64,000 nucleotides of DNA. It comes from Deltaproteobacteria bacterium. GTDB taxonomy: Bacteria > Desulfobacterota > GWC2-55-46 > UBA9637. Under the pieces are notes generated by a model. It ran no database searches, had not been told where the DNA came from, and saw nothing but the letters and a program-made list of their open reading frames with translations. Of the stretch, positions 60,580 through 64,000 are shown piece after piece (position 1 is the stretch's first letter; every line of letters starts with the position of its first letter). Location: assembly GCA_030690165.1 (NCBI GenBank), contig JAUYHF010000023.1:1-64000 (forward strand), read 5' to 3'. A program made the translations under genes and the position numbers.

Positions 60580-60986
60580 TGGCTAGCGATAAACATCAAT
60601 TTATACTTGGATTGGTTATCAAGAAAATGAGAGAGGAAGGAGTCATTATATATGGCGTTGATGGAGATTATCCTGGGCTTTTTGGAGAAAAAATAGAATT
60701 ACCTCCCCAGATATTAAGGCACAGGCCTGATGCTATAGGAATTAAAGAAAGTAGGCAGGTCTGTATTGGCGAAGCTAAAACAGAAACTGACATTACAAAT
60801 GATAGGACATATGAGCAACTTCATGATTTTTCATCTATTGAACTTAATGGGAAACAATGCGAAATTTTTATTGGTATACCTAAGTCTTCCGAATGTATTT
60901 TTAACAAAAGTTTAGAAAGGATAGGACTAAAAGATTGCAGTAATATCCATGTGTTGTATATACCAGATGAAATAATCAATGATTGA
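60579..60986 (+). CDS. PD-(D/E)XK nuclease-like protein
   Basis: 135 residues, GTG start overlapping the previous stop. The core reads HRPDAIGIKESRQVCIGEAK, a PD-(x13)-ExK pattern with hydrophobic strands either side, as in PD-(D/E)XK nucleases. The following segment TDITNDRTYEQLHDFSSIEL has a conserved-looking Thr/Gln helix. No other domain is visible. It overlaps the helicase gene by eight bases. Suggested to be the DNA-cutting or DNA-binding part of the operon; the motif assignment is from sequence only. Confidence 0.65.
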   Translation: MASDKHQFILGLVIKKMREEGVIIYGVDGDYPGLFGEKIELPPQILRHRPDAIGIKESRQVCIGEAKTETDITNDRTYEQLHDFSSIELNGKQCEIFIGIPKSSECIFNKSLERIGLKDCSNIHVLYIPDEIIND

Positions 60987-62406
60987 GACAAAACAAAACT
61001 ATGAAGCAAAAACACAAGCACTTCCTCATCAGACTGAAGCTATTAATTTTATATACGAGCATCAAGAAGTAGCATTATTTGATGAGCAAGGTCTCGGTAA
61101 AACAAAAATTATTATTGATGCATTATGTTGGGCAATGAGGCGTGGAGAAATAGAAGGGGTGTTGGTGGTAGTACCTATGTCATTGCTCTATATTTGGGAA
61201 CAAGAAGTAATAAAACATTCCTTTCTTATTCCAATTATATTAAAAGGTTCTAAAAGAGAAAAGCGATATAAATTTATGACTGGTGCAAATTTTTATGTAA
61301 CCAATTATGAAGCCGTTATTGCCGAGACTCAGCGGATAAAGCGATTTTGTAAAAGCCGTAAAGTTGCTATTGTTCTTGATGAATCTGCAAGAATTAAAGA
61401 CCCTTCTACTAAAACTGCACAGGCATTATTTCAACTTATTCCATTCTCAACTAAAAGAATAATAATTACAGGAACCCCCGTGGCTAACAAACCTTTTGAT
61501 TTATGGTCGCAATTTTATTTTCTTGATGAAGGGAAACTTTTAGGTGCAGATTTTGATGAATTTAAGGCAAAGTTTAATGAAAGAAGCCCTGTCTATCAAG
61601 AAAATCTCGGCGAATTAAAAAAGATAGTTGCAAATAATTCCATTAGACGTTGTAAAAATGAAGTCTTGGAGCTTCCAGAAAAGAGGTTTATAAATTGTTA
61701 TGTGGAACTCTCAGGGAAGCAGCTTGGTTTATACAATAAACTACGTGGGGAATTAAAAGTTGAAGTTATGAATACCAACGGCGATATTATTATTGACGAA
61801 GCTGAAAATATCCTCAAAAAGTTACTGAGGCTGACACAGATTGCAAGCAATCCCGCTCTCATAGATAAAGGCTATACTGACACTCCGGTAAAGTTTGCAT
61901 TCCTTGACAATTTGCTGAAAGAAATTGTCTCAAAAAGGGAGAAGGCTATTGTATGGACAAATTTTGTGGAAAACATTATGATTCTTAAAAATAGATTTTT
62001 TCAGTATAGCCCCCTTATAATTTATGGAGAAATTCCAATTAAAGATAGGGCAGAGGCTGTAAAAAAATTTCAGGATTCAGATAAAAACATGATTATGATT
62101 GCTAACCCGGCAGCAGCAAGAGAAGGATTGACTTTAACGAGGGCAAATAATGCTATTTATTTAGATAGAAACTTTAATCTTGTTGATTATCTTCAGTCTC
62201 AGGATAGAATTCACCGAATATCCCAGACAAAAGAATGTAATATATATAAAATATTGGCCAAAAACACTATAGATGAGTATATAGATAAATTGGTAGAAGT
62301 AAAACAGGATATTGCTGGATATATACAAGGAGACAAAAAGGTGTTTCAAGATGAGAGTTACGAATTTTTATTAAATAAGCAAGAACTATTAAGCATACTG
62401 GGATAA
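60979..62406 (+). CDS. SNF2-type superfamily 2 helicase
   Basis: 475 residues, short. Motif I DEQGLGKTKIIID, Ia VVPMSLLYIWEQEV, motif II as VLDESARIKDPSTK, motif III IITGTPVANKPFDLWSQFYF, motif V GLTLTRANNAIYLDRNFN and motif VI SQDRIHRISQT. These define a compact SNF2/RapA-like translocase. Motif II is DESA rather than the common DEAH/DEGH. It has no fused extra domain, so partners probably supply target recognition and cutting. Overlaps the upstream gene and lies two bases before the second ParB-like gene. Confidence 0.92.
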   Translation: MIETKQNYEAKTQALPHQTEAINFIYEHQEVALFDEQGLGKTKIIIDALCWAMRRGEIEGVLVVVPMSLLYIWEQEVIKHSFLIPIILKGSKREKRYKFMTGANFYVTNYEAVIAETQRIKRFCKSRKVAIVLDESARIKDPSTKTAQALFQLIPFSTKRIIITGTPVANKPFDLWSQFYFLDEGKLLGADFDEFKAKFNERSPVYQENLGELKKIVANNSIRRCKNEVLELPEKRFINCYVELSGKQLGLYNKLRGELKVEVMNTNGDIIIDEAENILKKLLRLTQIASNPALIDKGYTDTPVKFAFLDNLLKEIVSKREKAIVWTNFVENIMILKNRFFQYSPLIIYGEIPIKDRAEAVKKFQDSDKNMIMIANPAAAREGLTLTRANNAIYLDRNFNLVDYLQSQDRIHRISQTKECNIYKILAKNTIDEYIDKLVEVKQDIAGYIQGDKKVFQDESYEFLLNKQELLSILG

Positions 62407-62408
62407 AA

Positions 62409-63443
62409 ATGACAAAGAAAGAGACAATAATAGTAAAAGGCAGAGAAATATCATACGAAATAAAAGATGTAGATATTTATAGTCTTGAGTATTATAAAGA
62501 GAATCCGAGAATTAACTATATTATAAGTAAACATCCTCCAGAAAAAGTAACACAAGAATTTATCCAGGATGAGCTTCTTAAATTGGACTCGGTCAAGGAG
62601 AGGATTAAAGACCTTGAAGAAAATAAAGGACTTTTGGACGAAGTTTATGTTCTTGGCAATAAAGTTGTTGAAGGCAATACAAGGCTATGTGCTTTCAGAA
62701 GGCTACATAAAAAACATCAAGACGACCCGAGGTGGAAGTTTATTAAAGCAAGAATTCTTCAAAATGATGTTACCGATGATGAGCTTTTTTATATTCTTAG
62801 TACTTTTCATATAAAAGGTAAAACTGAATGGGATGCTTATGAAAAGGCAGCTTATATCTATAAAATGATTAAAGTTTTAAATAAAAATCCTGAAGAAATA
62901 TGTAAACAATTGGGCAAGCAGAGAAAGACTGTTGAAGCTATGTTGAATGCTTATGAAATGATGTCAAGAAAGTATCTCGCTACTATCCCAGAGACAGAAC
63001 TAGTTAATGGTGTAAGAGACCAATTGAAAAAATACAGTTATTTTGAGGCATTTTTTCTGCAAAAGGACTTGGTGCAAAGGATTAAAGAGACCCCTGCTTT
63101 TCTGGATGAATTTGTTGAGTGGGTTAAAGAAGATAGGTTCAAAAGGGCACAAGAAGTTAGGGAGCTTCCGAAAATTTTGGGTAATAAAAAAGCATGCAAA
63201 ACCTTTTATGAAGCTGACGCTGAGGAGGCATTTGATGATGCAATACACATTCTTTATGAACATAAGCCAGAGAAGGTGGATAGATTTTATAAAAAGGTTA
63301 GAGAGTTTAGAGATTTAATTAAAGAGGTTGAAGCTCTAAAAATCAAAGCAGAGATAGAGGAGAATAAGAACAAGAAGGCAGAGCTACAACAATGTTATAA
63401 GGAATTAAAGAGGTTTTGTAAGGAAGTAGGGCTTGAAGTATGA
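62409..63443 (+). CDS. ParB/Srx-fold protein 2 of a putative defence operon
   Basis: 344 residues, paralogous along its whole length with the protein at 59560. It shares ENPRINY, VVEGNTRLCAFRRLH, TEWDAYEKAAYIYKM, KYSYFEAFF and FVEWVKEDRFKRAQEVRELP in the same order and spacing. The C-terminus has a lysine/glutamate coiled coil (about 300-340). The pair suggests a heterodimer or a duplicated target-recognition part. It begins two bases after the helicase stop. Confidence 0.8.
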   Translation: MTKKETIIVKGREISYEIKDVDIYSLEYYKENPRINYIISKHPPEKVTQEFIQDELLKLDSVKERIKDLEENKGLLDEVYVLGNKVVEGNTRLCAFRRLHKKHQDDPRWKFIKARILQNDVTDDELFYILSTFHIKGKTEWDAYEKAAYIYKMIKVLNKNPEEICKQLGKQRKTVEAMLNAYEMMSRKYLATIPETELVNGVRDQLKKYSYFEAFFLQKDLVQRIKETPAFLDEFVEWVKEDRFKRAQEVRELPKILGNKKACKTFYEADAEEAFDDAIHILYEHKPEKVDRFYKKVREFRDLIKEVEALKIKAEIEENKNKKAELQQCYKELKRFCKEVGLEV

Positions 63444-63462
63444 ATAAGAGGAGGTACATCAA

Positions 63463-64000
63463 ATGGGTATTTTTAAAGTGCAAAGAGTACAACAAAATGA
63501 TTGGGTGTTTTATGTCTTTGTTATAAAGTCTGATTTGTTAAACAAAATAGCTTATGTAAGTAGTAGATATAAAGATAAAATTGAAGGTTATCAAAGAAAC
63601 CTTTCAGAAAAAAGAGCAGAAGAAATACAAGATTATATTTTTAAACTTAAAGGTGTTATTCCTAATAATATAATCCTGAATTTCAATATAGAATTAAACT
63701 ATAATGAGAAAAATAACACAATATCCTTTGATATAAACGATAATATTGCATGGATAATAGATGGTCAGCATAGGCTCTATGGATTAGTATTAAGTAAAAC
63801 GCCAATTGATGTTGTTGTAGTTGCTTTTGAAAAACTAGACATATCGGATCAAACCAAGATTTTTAAAACAATAAACTCAACACAGAAAGGTGTAAACGCC
63901 TCTTTAATTTATGACCTTATCGATTTAATAAAGGATACAAGTTATATAGAGGCAAGGGCACATGAGTTGGTTAAAAAATTAAATGAAGATATAGAATCTC
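63463..64000 (+). CDS. DGQHR-domain (DndB-like) protein, 3' end outside window
   Basis: The frame is open from ATG 63463, with GAGGAGG seven bases upstream, to the window end (179 codons). The hallmark is NIAWIIDGQHRLYGLVLSKT near residue 105, followed by IFKTINSTQKGVNASLIYDL. This is the DGQHR domain of DndB-type proteins, found near phosphorothioate modification and other restriction loci. It is the fifth gene in a row and the third with a ParB/DGQHR-like nucleotide motif. Low GC like the genes before it. Confidence 0.85.
   Translation, partial: MGIFKVQRVQQNDWVFYVFVIKSDLLNKIAYVSSRYKDKIEGYQRNLSEKRAEEIQDYIFKLKGVIPNNIILNFNIELNYNEKNNTISFDINDNIAWIIDGQHRLYGLVLSKTPIDVVVVAFEKLDISDQTKIFKTINSTQKGVNASLIYDLIDLIKDTSYIEARAHELVKKLNEDIES

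Overview
The window looks like a piece of chromosome from a Gram-negative, probably anaerobic or facultative bacterium of the Desulfobacterota / Nitrospirota / candidate-phylum type. Supporting signs are lipoprotein signal peptides, type IV pili, c-type cytochromes, HypF, a PPi-type phosphofructokinase and ROK, CDF and Mod systems. I cannot fix the taxon from sequence alone. Almost everything from 181 to 49895 is on the minus strand; 50047 to the right end is on the plus strand. I saw no rRNA or tRNA gene and no CRISPR array, only one orphan repeat-like sequence.

Layout. 1-6150 is an accessory island: an IS256-like transposase tail, a GC-rich PQQ sugar dehydrogenase, two hsdM relics bracketing a PIN toxin pair, a TrlF-like PHP/ATPase and a RelE/Phd-type pair. 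6239-22225 is mostly housekeeping (cytochrome c, Pfp, sensor kinase, Apt, M23 peptidase, DedA, Pcm, SurE, SemiSWEET, HypF, CysS, FKBP, ABC exporter, TPR protein). 22403-32855 is a type IV pilus cluster (pilA, pilR, pilS, pilC, pilT, pilB) with a sigma-54 type promoter in front of pilA; it is interrupted by HepT/MntA-like and MazEF-like modules. 32979-37326 holds hflX, a Lon-family protease and a zinc-ribbon membrane protein. 37512-39393 is a second toxin-antitoxin patch (DUF2283/DUF4258, HicBA, a GIY-YIG-like protein, two DUF1016/YhcG relics). 39704-49895 holds a CDF transporter, modABC, gpsA, a TPR lipoprotein, gyrA, a cytochrome c, a CopD-like protein and a ROK kinase. 50047-58665 is dnaE, accA and an aromatic amino acid operon (pheA, hisC, aroF, tyrA). 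58753-64000 is AT-rich accessory DNA: a MNT/HEPN pair and then a compact operon of ParB-like protein, PD-(D/E)XK-like protein, SNF2-type helicase, second ParB-like protein and DGQHR (DndB-like) protein cut by the window end.

Three things stand out. First, the operon from 59560 onward has the form of an undescribed DNA-modification or defence system: three ParB/DGQHR-type proteins around a helicase and a nuclease-like protein. Second, three separate toxin-antitoxin modules (PIN pair, MazEF, HicBA) each lie between two copies of a fragment of one unrelated gene (hsdM 5' end, pilR 3' end, yhcG 5' end), which suggests a common insertion mechanism. Third, the genome carries many short elements built of repeated 6-8 nt words in inverted arms (TTGCAAA, GAGTCAAA, GGGGTCAG and others). 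Some sit in operon junctions, some are read in frame inside hypF, pilS and tyrA, and two related copies appear to supply the stop of the upstream gene plus the start codon and signal-peptide coding sequence of the next gene (modA and a TPR lipoprotein).
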